Numbered from the stretch's first letter, positions 34,826-46,588 are shown. The stretch is DNA of 64,000 nt from Doryteuthis pealeii (GCA_023376005.1 CM042145.1:66499832-66563831), one strand, 5' to 3'. Program-made: numbers and translations. The notes: generated by a model not told the origin, from the letters alone.

Positions 34826-35325
34826 ATGACACAGGGCTTCTGATAAGAAGTGATCCCTAACAGAAACCAGACCCGAATCCCCATAGAAAGAAGTCAACAC
34901 CAGACGATATACCAGACCAAGTTGTTAGAAGATAGAACCAAAGTCGGCCAGAAGAAATACGACCAGAGTAAGAAGTAAGAAAGGTATATAACATTATATG
35001 CTGATTTGGTAAAGTGAAAACGTCAGTATGTAACTTTAGGATTTGAATAGTAAATGAAGGGAAAGTCTTATTAACTCTTCTTTCTTAATTATCTTGTTCC
35101 TTTTGCAATAAAAGTTACTATTTAGCAGTATTGACAGGAGTCATATTATCTATCGCCTCTTATCATCTGCTATCAAGCTGGTCGTCTTTTACTGGAGTCT
35201 AAGTGACAACAAGTCTCCTCAGGTCTCTAGGACGCTTAAATGTATTCTGGCTTATTTCAACAATGCTGATGGTGTCAATTCTTCCAGTAATTTCCAGTTA
35301 TTCTTATTTTGGAATATTTTTGGAT
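34826..35325. other. Sequence after possible LTR; nothing recognised
   Basis: If 34502-34825 is a 5' LTR this would be its leader. No open frame or motif supports a specific call. Confidence 0.3.
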
Positions 35326-35329
35326 ATAA

Positions 35330-35945
35330 GGCGTGTGACAGATGCCTACTTCTAAATATAGACTCGTTGACTATCACGTGACCTGAGAAAGATTCCTATT
35401 GTCCAACCACTGGCAGTGCTGCTGTTGTTGTATTTATGAGGCCTGATTCTAATCTTAACTCATTGACATTTGGATTATCTTGGACGTCTGACTTACAAAG
35501 AATACTATAACACCGGATTCTTATTGGCTTGCTTACTTATTTACTACATTTGGAACCAAGGATGGCAGTCAGATACTCAACAAGTCTGTTTTCTAAACTT
35601 TTAGCGACCGTTCCAAGTACACCAACTACAATTGGTAACACTTTCACCCTCATATTCCTCAGTTTTATCAATTATCTAGCAAGATCCAGGTATTTGCCTA
35701 TCTTTTCGTTTTCTTTCATCTTCAGCTTGTGATATGCTGGGACTGCAAAATCTACCAATTGACAAGTTTTCTCTTTCTTGTTAATCGATATTAGGTCTGG
35801 TCTTCTGGCTGGGATAAAGTGGTCCGTCTTTATATCAAAGTCCCACAGAGTTTTGAGTGTTTCATTCTCATGAAGAGATTCTTGTTTATGCAAATACCAT
35901 TTTAAGAGAGCATCATGGCTAGTGTCGTCCCACCCTGACGTCACC
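35330..35945 (-). mobile_element. Non-LTR retrotransposon C-terminal domain and 3' end
   Basis: The minus-strand frame (35944-35672) reads TLWDFDIKTDHFIPARRPDL, then CQLVDFAVP and KENEKIGKYLDLAR, continuing in a shifted frame (VVGVLGTV). This domain ends the ORF of a common LINE group in invertebrates. RPD followed by a D-x-A word recalls a PD-(D/E)XK nuclease, but I cannot prove that. The untranslated 3' part (35590-35330) matches the repeats at 22010-22345 and 36605-36890. 5'-truncated, dead copy. Confidence 0.75.
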
Positions 35946-35949
35946 GCAG

Positions 35950-37505
35950 ATGCTCGGTGTTTAATAAACGACGCTGCTACTCACAACCACCCATAGACTA
36001 GGTAATGACAATTTCCCACATACTGAAAATACGTGTCTTCGAGGAAAAATGGGAGGGACCTCTGGAACTTCACCGTCTCGCTTCCATTCTAACGTACACC
36101 CGCGCTCCTGAACACGTAGGCCGAGAACTCGCGCTCCATCTCTGAGTCGTTCAGGGGATTTGCAATTTAGCCCGTTATCTTCCAAGTGTTTCTTCACTTC
36201 ATCTGCCGACGCCACTTTTTCGTTAACATATACGTCGTCGACATATACTGATGTTAATCGCTTAATCATTGAATCTTGGGACAATGTAGCGGTCATAATC
36301 GACCGCATGATCATGGGGGGCACGTTCAAGCCGAATCCCAGGTGTGTAAGTAAATATACGTGTCCCTTCCAGATTACGGTCTGAAACGGCCATAATGACT
36401 TATGAACCCTAACTTGCATATATGCCCTTCTCAGATCAATCAGTGCCACTTCCGTTCCTTGCTGCTTCCACTCGCGCAACTTCTGGGCGCATACGTCAGC
36501 ATTGGCGGTGAAAACGTTCACGTGGTCATTTAGCTCCCTGTAGTCGAGTGCATGACGCGCCTTATTTTTGCTGGTTGTGATTACTGTCATAAAGGGAATG
36601 AGTACTTTTGGTAGACCGAGTTCTTATTGAGTAACTGGCCGCCATCCTTGGTTCCAGTTGTAAAAGAACTTAAAGTAAACAAGTGAGTAAATCAATAAGT
36701 CCTTGTCGGATAGTGTCCTTTAGGTCCGACGTCCTAGATGGTCCAAGTGTGAATGAGATAAGATTAGAATCAGGCCTGTATAAATACACCAACAGCAGCA
36801 GCAGCACTGCCAGTGCTTATAGGCGAGTCTATATGTAGAAGTAGCCATCTGGCACACGCCTTATATCCACAAAAATTCCAACAGTTCTTTCTCGGGGCAC
36901 GGCACAATACAACCTTTGTTCAGCCATTCGCCTAATTCAGTGTCGTATTCCTGGCGTACTTCAGTGGGCACTCGGTATTCAGGAATATTGTTGTTGAGCT
37001 GTACGGGCGGGTGGCCCTTAGCCCACTTCCACGCCGCTGTCCAAACTCTGTTTTGACGATCAAAGAAGACGTTGAAGTCGCTCTCGTCGATCGTAACGGC
37101 GGTAAACTGTATTTCCTCATCTTGGGGAAAGCATACTTGACCTAGTGCTCATATCTGTACTCCACCAAGCTTTTTAATGACATCAAACCCCAGCAACATG
37201 TCAAATCCTAACACGCGTCCACTTACAACCAACACTTCTAACATTACGGACTCTAAGCGTGCTACTTCCAGCATGATGGTACCAATTCCTTCGCACCGTA
37301 ACATGTTGTTACCTGCTGTTATGTCTTCCGTTCGCATTGACCGCCAGTTGGTACATACTTTTTGACTCACCAGCGTACAAGAGCATCCAATATCCACTAG
37401 TGCCTTGCACTGGCTTCCGTTAACGAGTACAATGATCATTGGTAGTGCCGTGTTGAGGTTGATATGTCGTAAAACAAAACAAAACCAAACCAAACCAAAC
37501 CAAAC
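35950..37505 (-). mobile_element. Ty3/Gypsy-type pol remnant (protease, RT) interrupted by a LINE 3' end
   Basis: On the minus strand a protease-like frame (37508-37149) has ALVDIGCS as active-site word and a hydrophobic GFDMLLGFDVI region. A linker frame follows (37120-36890). The RT frame (36590-35961, 209 codons) has LDYRELNDHVNVF, LIDLRRAYMQVRVHKSLWPF, THLGFGLNVPP and the catalytic YVDDVYV box. RT is nearly intact up to the thumb. The reading frame is split by about 285 bp of plus-strand LINE 3' sequence (36605-36890). Relatives of the same protein words lie in the 17.5-19.6 kb element. RNase H and integrase are absent here. Confidence 0.85.
36605..36892 (+). mobile_element. LINE 3'-end insertion inside the Gypsy pol
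   Basis: This segment matches 22010-22345 and the reverse of 35330-35590. On either side the minus-strand Gypsy coding sequence resumes (a CPEKEL-like word before, GLPKVLIPFMTVI after). This marks a younger, nested insertion. A target duplication could not be read unambiguously. Confidence 0.75.
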
Positions 37506-37508
37506 CAA
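37478..37508. repeat. (AACCA)n short tandem repeat
   Basis: About six AAACC units directly upstream (minus-strand sense) of the protease remnant. Confidence 0.85.
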
Positions 37509-37509
37509 A

Positions 37510-38005
37510 TCAATTTTAAGATTAATTTGGATGATTTAAGAAAAGATAGAAAGAAGTATAATTTCAGAGGGAACTATTGGATGAATTACTTAAAAATTTG
37601 AACCGTAGATAGATATTATATTAACAATGTATATGTTCTGTGTAAGGGTTTTTGTTAAACATTGATGTGAGAAGATAAAAAAGGGAGATAATCCAAGGAG
37701 ATATAATGGATAAATCAATAAATCAATAAAATAGTGGTGACCATTTGGGCTTTCAATTCTTCCAATCATATTGCTATCCGTAGTAGTTTTACGACGTAGT
37801 CTTATTGATTCCATTTTAGAACTGGGTAAGTGTGTGGTAACAGACTTGCAGATATCATACTTCTTATTAACATAGTAGATTATAATTCTGTGAAGTTTTA
37901 TGGTCCCGGGAGAACATTACCCCCACCCTAAAAATGTTATAGAACAAGGTATCAGTTGGGAGACATCAGTACCGAAAATTTATTAACAGTTTTTTCTTTA
38001 ATATG
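37510..38005. other. Intron sequence; nothing recognised
   Basis: No gene, repeat family or tandem structure was found. Confidence 0.4.
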
Positions 38006-38009
38006 TGGA

Positions 38010-38420
38010 TGTTGTTGTTTGTTTGGTTGGTTGGTTTTGCTGTATGCCAACCTGTGTTGTCTTATATAATGCCGAACTCAGTGTTTATATTTACAATAAT
38101 AAAGTTTTAAGTGATCAAAGATAATAATCGTTTGTAAACTTCAAGTAACTATTCTTAATATAAATAGTTATATAGTTTCATTCATTCCTGCCTAGCACTT
38201 GAACAGTTATCTGGCTTCAAGTATTCCTAATATTTCCAATCCGATCTAATTGAGCTAGAGACTATACGCCAACAGATACTACCACCCCCATCAGAGTGGA
38301 TCTGGAAGTTATAAAAAACAAAACAAAGGAGTGACCATACACTCATTATAGCTCCTGAAACTGGAGCCACACCATCAGATCCAGTTTTGTGTCATACGCA
38401 AGACAATCCGCAGGTTATGT
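38010..38420 (-). repeat. Dispersed LINE/SINE 3'-tail family copy, minus strand
   Basis: The minus strand ends in a degraded GGCATTATATAAGACAACACAGGTTGGCATACAG tail with CCAACCAACC repeats, and carries the reverse of the CCAGAGTGG-type block (38270-38310). Confidence 0.6.
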
Positions 38421-39125
38421 AGTCGACGTATCAGGCCACAATTGTCAGCTTAATATTTTTTTTGATATCTCGTTAACCTTCATATAATTTATACTATATT
38501 TTCAATCATAAGCAATATATTAGATATAGCATGAAGTCTGCGATGTTTTCAAACCTCGTTTCTACGTCAAATGCTCAGATTTCCCAATTTCAACTCATAT
38601 CATTATAATATACGCCTCGATTAATACAAGAAACGTCAATAATTAAGAAGCGGCCTAATTTTGTCAAAGAATGAAAAAGAAAGAAATGTCTTAGTTTTCC
38701 TTTCTTTAGTCTGGCATTCAAATTCCTTTAAACTAATTCAAAATAATTTCAACAACATATTTAACCGATTAATAATTTTTTTTCTTTAAATATCTTTAAC
38801 CAGATTTCGCTTTTCCTAGTTTTCCGGAAATGTTCACAAAGATAGAAAATCCGAAACAATTTAAGGAATTTACTCATTTCATCTCATTTCATTAAAAGGA
38901 AGGAGAAAAATTAGTCGAAATCATTTATCAAATATAGAGCATTCAGAATCAAAATATTCTTTCAATAAAGCTCATAAATTGATAGCATGATGAAAATTTA
39001 AAATTATTTCTCTTACATTGAAAATTACCCTACGAGTACAATAGCTCTTAACAGGTTTTAGGGGAAAAATACATCAGATTTTAAGAAACACTTCGATATA
39101 TTCATCAATGAAATGTTAATGATAC
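38420..39125. other. AT-rich intron sequence; nothing recognised
   Basis: No domain, repeat or tandem structure was recognised. Confidence 0.4.
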
Positions 39126-39127
39126 TT

Positions 39128-39132
<5 letters not shown>

Positions 39133-39176
<44 letters not shown>

Positions 39177-39368
39177 ATGTGTATTTGGGCAGCATTCTTT
39201 CATTTATACATGTAGAATTAAACAAAAGACACATCTCCTGTTTAACAATTTTATTTTTGATCTTTTAAAGTTTTCTGGCCAACTTTTTTTCTTTTAAAGT
39301 TGGCCAGAAAACTCGAAAAGACCAAAAATAAAATTGTTAAACAGGAGATTTGTCTTTTGTTTAATTCT

Positions 39369-39457
<89 letters not shown>
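39133..39457. repeat. Palindrome of Penelope-like fragment between mirrored microsatellites
   Basis: Arms 39213-39286 and 39296-39369 are near-perfect inverted copies around a 9-nt T-rich centre; the inner words are AGTTTTCTGGCCAACTTT and its reverse. The left arm is preceded by (AT)n(GT)n (39133-39178) and the right arm followed by (AC)n(AT)n (39371-39457), so the microsatellites are themselves mirrored. The arm matches 1141-1250 and 54610-54700, the latter beside a GIY-YIG coding remnant. Confidence 0.88.
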
Positions 39458-39458
<1 letters not shown>

Positions 39459-39555
39459 GAGAAATGTGAGGAGGTTAATCCGACAGTATTTGGAGAAAGG
39501 TAGACAAACACGGGATGTTATAGAAAATGGATGTTTATTGTGGGTAGTGGTGTCG

Positions 39556-39600
39556 ACGATGTAACATTTCGGTCTGTTATACCTTCTTCAGGACTTGGAT
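39556..39600 (-). ncRNA. Hammerhead-like remnant
   Basis: The minus strand reads CTGAAGA-AGGT-ATAACAG-ACC-GAAA-TGTTACAT-C. Stem II can pair GGT/ACC beside a bulged A, and a short stem III ATG/CAT is possible, but the flanks do not form stem I. An upstream word AATCCGACAGTAT is shared with 46343-46356 next to another hammerhead-like motif. Weak call. Confidence 0.35.
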
Positions 39601-40012
39601 ATATTACTTGCTTCAATGATGGACATTTTCAAAATGGTGAAACAGGAGGTCGTCAGTAAGGGGAGGGGTGGTTGGGGTGGGTAGTGGATTTTCCCTTTCT
39701 CTAGATAGGGAGTGTTTCAGAAGGGGTTCTGGTAATGGTACCGCAGGTGTTAGGTGTAGGCTTCTATATACTGGATTTGTAAGGATTGATTAAGAGCATA
39801 TGTGTGTTGTCTATTTACTTATTTATTTATTTATATTTATATTTATTTATATTTGTTTTTCTATTGTGTGTGGGGGGAAAGTATTGGGGAAATGGATTTG
39901 TCATTAAGTTTCAGTTTGTGGCTGGGATATTTGTGTAAATTATTGATTGTAAGTGGGGTGAGTGATAGTAAGATTTGTTAAAATTGTAAGTGAGCATATG
40001 TTTAATGTTACA

Positions 40013-40015
<3 letters not shown>

Positions 40016-40067
<52 letters not shown>

Positions 40068-40075
40068 AATAATAA

Positions 40076-40119
<44 letters not shown>

Positions 40120-40135
40120 TATTATTATTATTGTT
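40016..40135. repeat. (ATT)n then (AAT)n mirror-oriented microsatellite
   Basis: About 50 bases of ATT repeats are followed after a short junction by about 55 bases of AAT repeats. These are mutually complementary and could fold as one hairpin. Confidence 0.95.
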
Positions 40136-40137
40136 AT

Positions 40138-40330
40138 TGTTGCAGGGTTTTAAGGGTAAAAATAAGTCAAACGACTGGTAACAATGTATACAAATGTATT
40201 GAACAAAAGGAGTAGAAATTTACAGCAAAGAAAGTGGAGATTGCGTCCGACTAAGCCACAATTGTTCCTATTACTTATAGTAGCCGTCGGCGCATTCCAT
40301 TTATGTCTATAGGTTATATCATATATAACA
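40138..40330 (-). mobile_element. Solo LTR (193 bp) with perfect GTTAT target duplication
   Basis: Plus-strand ends are TGTTGCAGGG and CATATATAACA; GTTAT flanks it at 40133-40137 and 40331-40335. It is homologous to 10061-10288, sharing CCGTCGGCGCATTCCAT and AGGGTTTTAAGGG. It inserted at the edge of the AAT/ATT microsatellite. The orientation follows a TATA-like ACTATAAGTA on the minus strand. Confidence 0.88.
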
Positions 40331-40399
40331 GTTATTATTGTGTATCATATATATTGTAATATACACTTATCTTTATATATTTTGGTCTATCTATTTATC

Positions 40400-40725
40400 T
40401 AGCTAGCTATCTTTAATCTATTAATATCATCTGTCTGTCTGTCTATTTATCTTTAATCTGTTAATATCTATCTGTCTGTATGTCCATCTATTTATCTTTG
40501 ACCTGTTAGTATCTATCTATATATCTATCTATCTATCTGTCTATCTATCTATTTATCTTGAAAGTGTTCATATCTATCAATCCATCTATCTTATCTATCT
40601 TTATTATGTTATTATCTATCTGTCTATCTATCTTTAATCTGTGTATCCATCTATCTATCTATTTTTAATATGTGAGTATATATCTTTCTGTATGTCTATC
40701 TATATATCTATCTTGAATATGTTCA

Positions 40726-40772
<47 letters not shown>

Positions 40773-40840
40773 AATGTTTTATTATCTATCTATCTTTCAA
40801 TCTATCTTTAATCTATCTATCTATCTTTAATCTGTTAATG

Positions 40841-40881
<41 letters not shown>

Positions 40882-41124
40882 AATCTGTTAATATCTATCT
40901 AGCTATCTGTCCGTCTATCTGTATTTAATCTGTTAATATCTGTCTATCTATCAGTCCATCTATCTATCTTTAATCTGTTGATATCTATCTATCTATCTAT
41001 CTATCTATTTATCTATCTATCTTTAAGCTGTTAATATCTATCTATCTATCTGTCCATCTATCTGTATTTAATCTGTTAATATCAATCTGTCCGTCAGTCC
41101 ATCTATCTGTCTTTAATTTGTTAA

Positions 41125-41167
<43 letters not shown>

Positions 41168-41739
41168 TCTATCTATCCATCCATCCATCTATCTTTAATC
41201 TGCTAATATCTGTCTATCTATCTATCCATCTATCTGTCTTTGATCTGTTGATATCTATCTATCTTAGATCTGTTAATATCAATCTATCTATATATCCGTC
41301 TATCTATTTTTTTACTCTATTAATATCTATCTATCTACCTATCTATCCATCAGTCTATCTTTAATCTGTAAATATCTGTCTATCCATCTATCTATCGATC
41401 TGTATATCTATCTTGAATATGTTCATATCTGTCTATTCATCTGTCTATCTGTCTGTAATGTGTTATTGTCTGTCTATCTGTCTATCTATCTTTAATCTAT
41501 CTATACATCATATCTATCTAGTTTTTCTTTTAAATTATTTTGATCTGTTAATGTCTATCTTTCTATCTATTCATATATCATTCTTGAATATGTTCATATC
41601 TATCTATCAATCTATCTATCTTTAATGTGTTATTATCTATCTATCTGTCAGTCTATCTTTAAGCTATCTGTCTATCTATCTTTGATCTGTTAATATCTAT
41701 CTCTCTATCTGTCTATCTATTTTGAGTATGTTCATATCC

Positions 41740-41777
<38 letters not shown>

Positions 41778-41908
41778 AGTCTGTTTATCTATCTGTATCT
41801 TTAATATGTTATGGTCTATCTATCTATCTATCCATCTTTAATGTGTTATTATCTATCTGTCCATCTATCTTTAATCTATCTATGTATCTTTAATGTGTTC
41901 ATATCTAT

Positions 41909-41960
<52 letters not shown>

Positions 41961-42035
41961 AATATGTTCATATCTATCTATCTGTTTATCTATCTATCTG
42001 TCTTGGATATGTTCATATCTGTTTATCTATGTGGT
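40400..42035 (+). repeat. Long (CTAT)n higher-order simple repeat
   Basis: CTAT/CTGT tetramer runs are punctuated at irregular intervals (roughly 60-110 nt) by the word CTTTAATCTGTTAATATCTAT or variants (CTTGAATATGTTCATATC). About 1.6 kb in all. It is a minisatellite built on GATA repeats; its open frames are Ile/Ser/Leu low-complexity and not genes. Confidence 0.92.
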
Positions 42036-42205
42036 GAACGGTGGACCTTTTCTTTATGTGTGTGTGTGTGAGGGGGGTATCGGGAAATATGTTGGGGAAG
42101 ATGGGTTTTCAGTTAGGTGTTTTGTGTATTGCTTCATTTTTTTCATGCTTCTAAATCAAGCTAAAATTATTTATCAAAATATAAAATACAGATATATACA
42201 TATAT

Positions 42206-42319
<114 letters not shown>

Positions 42320-42320
<1 letters not shown>

Positions 42321-42920
42321 ACTTTCAAACCAACATCAATGGTTTACGCGTTCACACATAATGTCACCTACATATGATAAACATATCCACTCAAAAATTC
42401 CTTGAACAGAGAAAGATCATGATAGTCCTGTATTCTGTGAGGTGGGATTTCGTCTTCGAAAATGACCAAAGATGGTCGAAATACTTGTACTTTGACTACA
42501 CCAACAAATATTTTAGTCAGTTTTTAAACTGTTTTCAACAACATCTCGTTAGCTAACAAAAAAGTTTAATAAAATGTTAAACATCAAAGCCTTGTCTGGT
42601 AATATCAATAAAATATGCCCACAAGAGAATCTTCTGCCTAAGTAAACATCTCTATATATAAAAAAGAGTGTGTACATGTCGATTTACAACTCAGAAGAGA
42701 AATGTCACTGAATATTAAAATCACACATACATTCTAATATATTTATGATAAAGAAAAGCTGGAAATATAGTTTTTGATTTTTGCTGATTAAATGATATAA
42801 TTCTCTAATTCAAAATAAATCGATTTGTGGAACTCTTCCCAATTCAAAAGTAAGAACAAAAATCCCACAAGACCCACATATACCACACAGATTCCATAGG
42901 CGAAAGGAAGCGGGAATTCC
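42320..42920. other. Intron sequence; possible Helitron-like 5' motif at 42648
   Basis: TCTCTATATATAAAAAAGAG at about 42649 resembles some Helitron 5' ends. No matching hairpin-CTAG end was found. Nothing else is recognised. Confidence 0.25.
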
Positions 42921-42924
42921 CATT

Positions 42925-43080
42925 ATGTAATGGCTAATGCGCTGGATTGAGATATTGTAGTAACCAAGCTCAAACTCCAGTCGCACTTTTACGTTCACTT
43001 TTTGACTTATACCTATGGGAAAGGTATGAAATCCCTCATACCCATAGCTATGAAGTAAATAGTAGCACTACTGTTCTTCT
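42925..43080 (+). repeat. tRNA-derived SINE copy
   Basis: The head TAATGGCTAATGCGCTGGATTG and CAAGCTCAAACTCC is tRNA-like. The body CTATGGGAAAGGTATGAAATCC...ATAGCTATGAAGTAAATAGTAG matches copies at 21.8, 62.3 and 62.95 kb. Confidence 0.65.
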
Positions 43081-44220
43081 ACAAGAATTGCCCTGGCATG
43101 AAGGTTCATATGTCATTTAACTTAGAAACTAAACTATAAGCACAATTTTAATTTAATACTTTTTTGAAAATTATTGTTTTGAAATTTTGTACTGATTGCA
43201 AAAACAAATTCTTAATTTTTGGAGGACTAAAGAATTCCATTAAAATATTTTAAACCAAGAGGTTTCTTTTTAAAAAAATACAATTTTAAATCTGAACAAA
43301 AAGAAATTGTAATACAAATTCTTTTACATATAACAAAAAAAGAAAAAAGAATTAAACGAAAATATTGTTTATTGATACCTCAAAAACTTTAAACGAATAC
43401 TTTTAATATTTTTTGGACAAAATGTATTTTTTCTATTCAGTATAAATTAAAAATAGACTTAAAAGAAGTAAACTATTCATCGATTTAGATATGGCCAAAA
43501 TCTCACGTATATTTAACACTCCCATGAATTAAATTCATAAAAACTCGGAAAAATGAGAGAAACTTACTTTGTTTTTGTTGTATTACGAAGAGGAATGATT
43601 ATTTCAAAAAATAAATGTAAAAAATATTCTACCATGTATTTCAAAACCTACACATACCGAGCCGAAATCATAACATGACCTTAACAGTGTTACATGAAAC
43701 AGATTATACACCTCTATAACGCATTGGCATAAACCCTAGCCTAAAATTCTCTCGCTATAGTTGGACTATAACAAATTCTGTCAACTTAGATCCTTCCCAT
43801 CCCATATCCATGTATTTCTTGAAGCATGAACGTCTTTTCACTACTTCTTGAATGACCCCATGCGTGCAGAAACTAACACTAGGTCGACACTAATTACTCG
43901 CAACCAACAATTCTCTCATTTTTCTTTCTAATAATAGAAATGGTGATAGTCAGTCTCTTTGCAAAATACCTCTTTGGATTTTTACTTGGGCCAAGGTTTG
44001 CCCTCCGGCTTTTGATATGAACTTAAAATTTTTCTATAGCTTTTTTGATGACATTTACGATGTTGTAGGATATTTTGTACATTTTTAAACATTCGATATT
44101 CCAGGTATGTAGAACCATATCATAAGTTTTTTGTAGTCAACCTATGCCATTGCAATATATTAGAACTAAATTTTAACTACGTTGAGTATGCGTTGACATG
44201 TGCTCCCCTTTTTGTCCCTG
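43080..44220. other. AT-rich intron sequence; nothing recognised
   Basis: No open frame, repeat or family match was found. Confidence 0.4.
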
Positions 44221-44224
44221 TGGC

Positions 44225-45345
44225 ATCCTTTGTTTGTCTGTTTATTGATTTTAACGGCATATCAACCCGTCTGGGGTTATGTCATGCCTAACTGTTAGGA
44301 ATTTATACATATCGTGTATTTATATTTATACTTTTTGGTAATTGGTTTTATCAGTGTGTTAGAATTATTGGGGATTATGTTGTATGGTATTGATTTGTTT
44401 CATGTCTATATTATATGGGATAATTTTATTTCCCTAAAAAAAGAGAGAATATCCTCCATGTTGATATTTTCAAACAGATCTTTCATATTGTTTGCTTTAA
44501 AATAACGGTTTCTGATGTGAGCAAGAAACCTGCATTCCAAGAATAAGTGTTTAACTGTCAAAGGAGTTTGACATGTTCCACATTGTGGTTGTTGTTCTTG
44601 TTTGAGTATGTAGGAGTGCGATAGTTGTTGTACCGGTCGTTCCTACAGTGGAGAATATACACCGGTTCTCACTATAAATAGTGAGACACCGAGTGAAAAG
44701 GTTGTACTGTTACCGTTTAACGGCAAGCAAGCGGTTCCTGTAGCATTATTGTAAATACACTTGTCTTATTTTACCCTACCTCGACTTGACTTCTTTTTTA
44801 CTGTTGAATTAACATCACAACAATAGTCTTGTATGACCAATGCGTCATCGGGACACAATGACTTGTTCCTTTCTAGACTTCCTTAAAGTAGGTCTCTAGC
44901 CTCCCAAAGTGGGTTTGATTAGGAAGAGTTTATTGTGGATGTTGTTATTCCAGTGTTGTTCCCATTTTGTATGACGGAATCTATCAATTTTAGGTTTCAA
45001 ATCAGTATATGGTATCTTGTCGGGGATCAAATCTAGAGCCGATTTAGCTGCGGAGTCTGCTCTTTCATTCCCCCTCACTCCTATATGTCTTGGGATCCAG
45101 CATATCATAATCTCCTTAGAGTTAGACATCAAGTCTTATCTATTCAGGAGCTTAATGATGAGAGGGTTTTCCAGTTTTTTTATTATTTCTTAATGATAGT
45201 AGAACAGGGAGCGAGTCTGAGAAGATGATATATTTTTGTGGTTATTTTCATAGATTATGTCAAGTTCTAGATCTATTGCACGGGCTTTAGCTGAAAAAAT
45301 GGAACTTTCATTTGGGAAAGCTTTTCTTACAATTTTTTTGAGGTC
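44225..45345 (-). mobile_element. RNase H LINE 3' half (copy B), interrupted by a solo LTR
   Basis: The minus strand shows an RNase H domain: ARAIDLAL-like and FSDSL words (about 45290-45200), then IMICWIPRHIGVRGNERADS (45110-45050; the GNERAD motif holds a catalytic Asp). KWEQHWNNNIHNKLFLIKPT follows, then a Cys-containing segment CGTCQTPLTVKHLFLECRF split by the LTR at 44626-44822, then MKDLFENINMEDI. The tail at 44290-44230 (GGCATGACATAACCCC...GGTTGATATGCCGTTAAAATC) equals that at 12.3 kb. The 5' edge is about 57 bp from the WD40 exon acceptor. RNase H-bearing LINEs occur in several clades; I cannot choose one. Confidence 0.85.
44626..44822 (+). mobile_element. Solo LTR (197 bp) with perfect ATAGT target duplication
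   Basis: It begins TGTTGTACCGG and ends ACATCACAACA; ATAGT lies at 44621-44625 and 44823-44827. Removing it restores the LINE frame (HTRL followed by HSYILKQ on the minus strand), an independent proof of the boundaries. ACTATAAATA (44671-44680) is a TATA box, giving plus orientation. It is unrelated to the 10-kb and 40-kb LTRs apart from the TGTTG/CAACA ends. Confidence 0.93.
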
Positions 45346-45402
45346 GTAAAATTACAGAAACCAAATGCTTTTGTCATAATTATATTTTCCTTTGTATTTC
45401 AG

Positions 45403-45589
45403 GGTTTTAACGTTGGCTCTTAGTACTGATCGTGTGGCCAGTGGAAGTTCCGACAAAACAGTGCGAGTTTGGTGCATTCACACAGGGCACCTGCAACAGA
45501 CCTTTTACGGCCATCAGCGTGGTGTGTGGTGCGTGCGTTTCTTTACGCATAATATCGTCATCAGTGGCTCTTATGATACGACTATACGA
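45403..45589 (+). CDS. F-box/WD40 protein, exon with first two WD repeats
   Basis: The acceptor TTTGTATTTCAG ends at 45402 and the donor CGA|GTGAGT is at 45590; phase 2 in (completing Lys), phase 0 out. It encodes VLTLALSTDRVASGSSDKTV then RVW, closing the first WD40 repeat that began with LKGHTDK in the previous exon. A second repeat, FYGHQRGVWCVRF...ISGSYDTTIR, is cut by the intron just before its expected VW. GH, SGSxD and the Trp-containing ends are at canonical spacing. WD40 propellers of SCF F-box proteins bind phosphorylated substrates. The remaining blades must lie beyond 64 kb or were not recognised. Confidence 0.95.
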
Positions 45590-45681
45590 GTGAGTAAACA
45601 ATACAATCTATTAGAGGAAGCAAAAGAAAAAGGGAGAAAGCGTGAAGCAGATGGAAAGATAAGGCGAACAGTATATATATA

Positions 45682-46200
<519 letters not shown>

Positions 46201-46397
46201 CGAGCCATCCTTTACTGGGATTACACTTGTCAAGTTCATTTTCTATAAGAAAAAGTATCGAATTTTATGCGATACATGCGTTGTAAGTGCCTTCAAGTAA
46301 AAAATTTAATATATATATATATATGAAAAGTAAATGAAAGTAAATCCGACAGTATGAATTAAACATTTTTAGAAAAAACAAATAAATGATGTTATAG

Positions 46398-46454
46398 TTC
46401 GCTGACAGAAATCTGTTTCGACCTTTTTTTAAAGCGGTCTTCATCAAGAGCGAA
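46398..46454 (-). ncRNA. Hammerhead-like ribozyme, copy 1 of opposed pair
   Basis: Minus strand: TTCGCT (stem I), CTTGATGA (core with one extra or substituted base), stem II GACC/GGTC after an unpaired A, GAAA, stem III ACAG/CTGT, C at the cleavage position, AGCGAA (stem I 3' strand, perfect complement). Three helices form, but the core differs from the canonical CUGANGA, so cleavage is uncertain. Confidence 0.65.
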
Positions 46455-46588
46455 ATATTTTTGATAGAGAGATGGAATAAGTAAACCGTTACAAACAGGA
46501 GGGGTACAAAATTAAAAAAAAAATCCTGCTCCGAATATGAACGTTCGTTTGTAACGGTTTACTTATTCCGTCTCTCTATCACAAATAT

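Noticed and set aside
35672..35944. Host gene with a WDF...RPDL domain
   Set aside because: The frame shifts, and the downstream non-coding part is repeated twice nearby; it is a LINE C-terminus.
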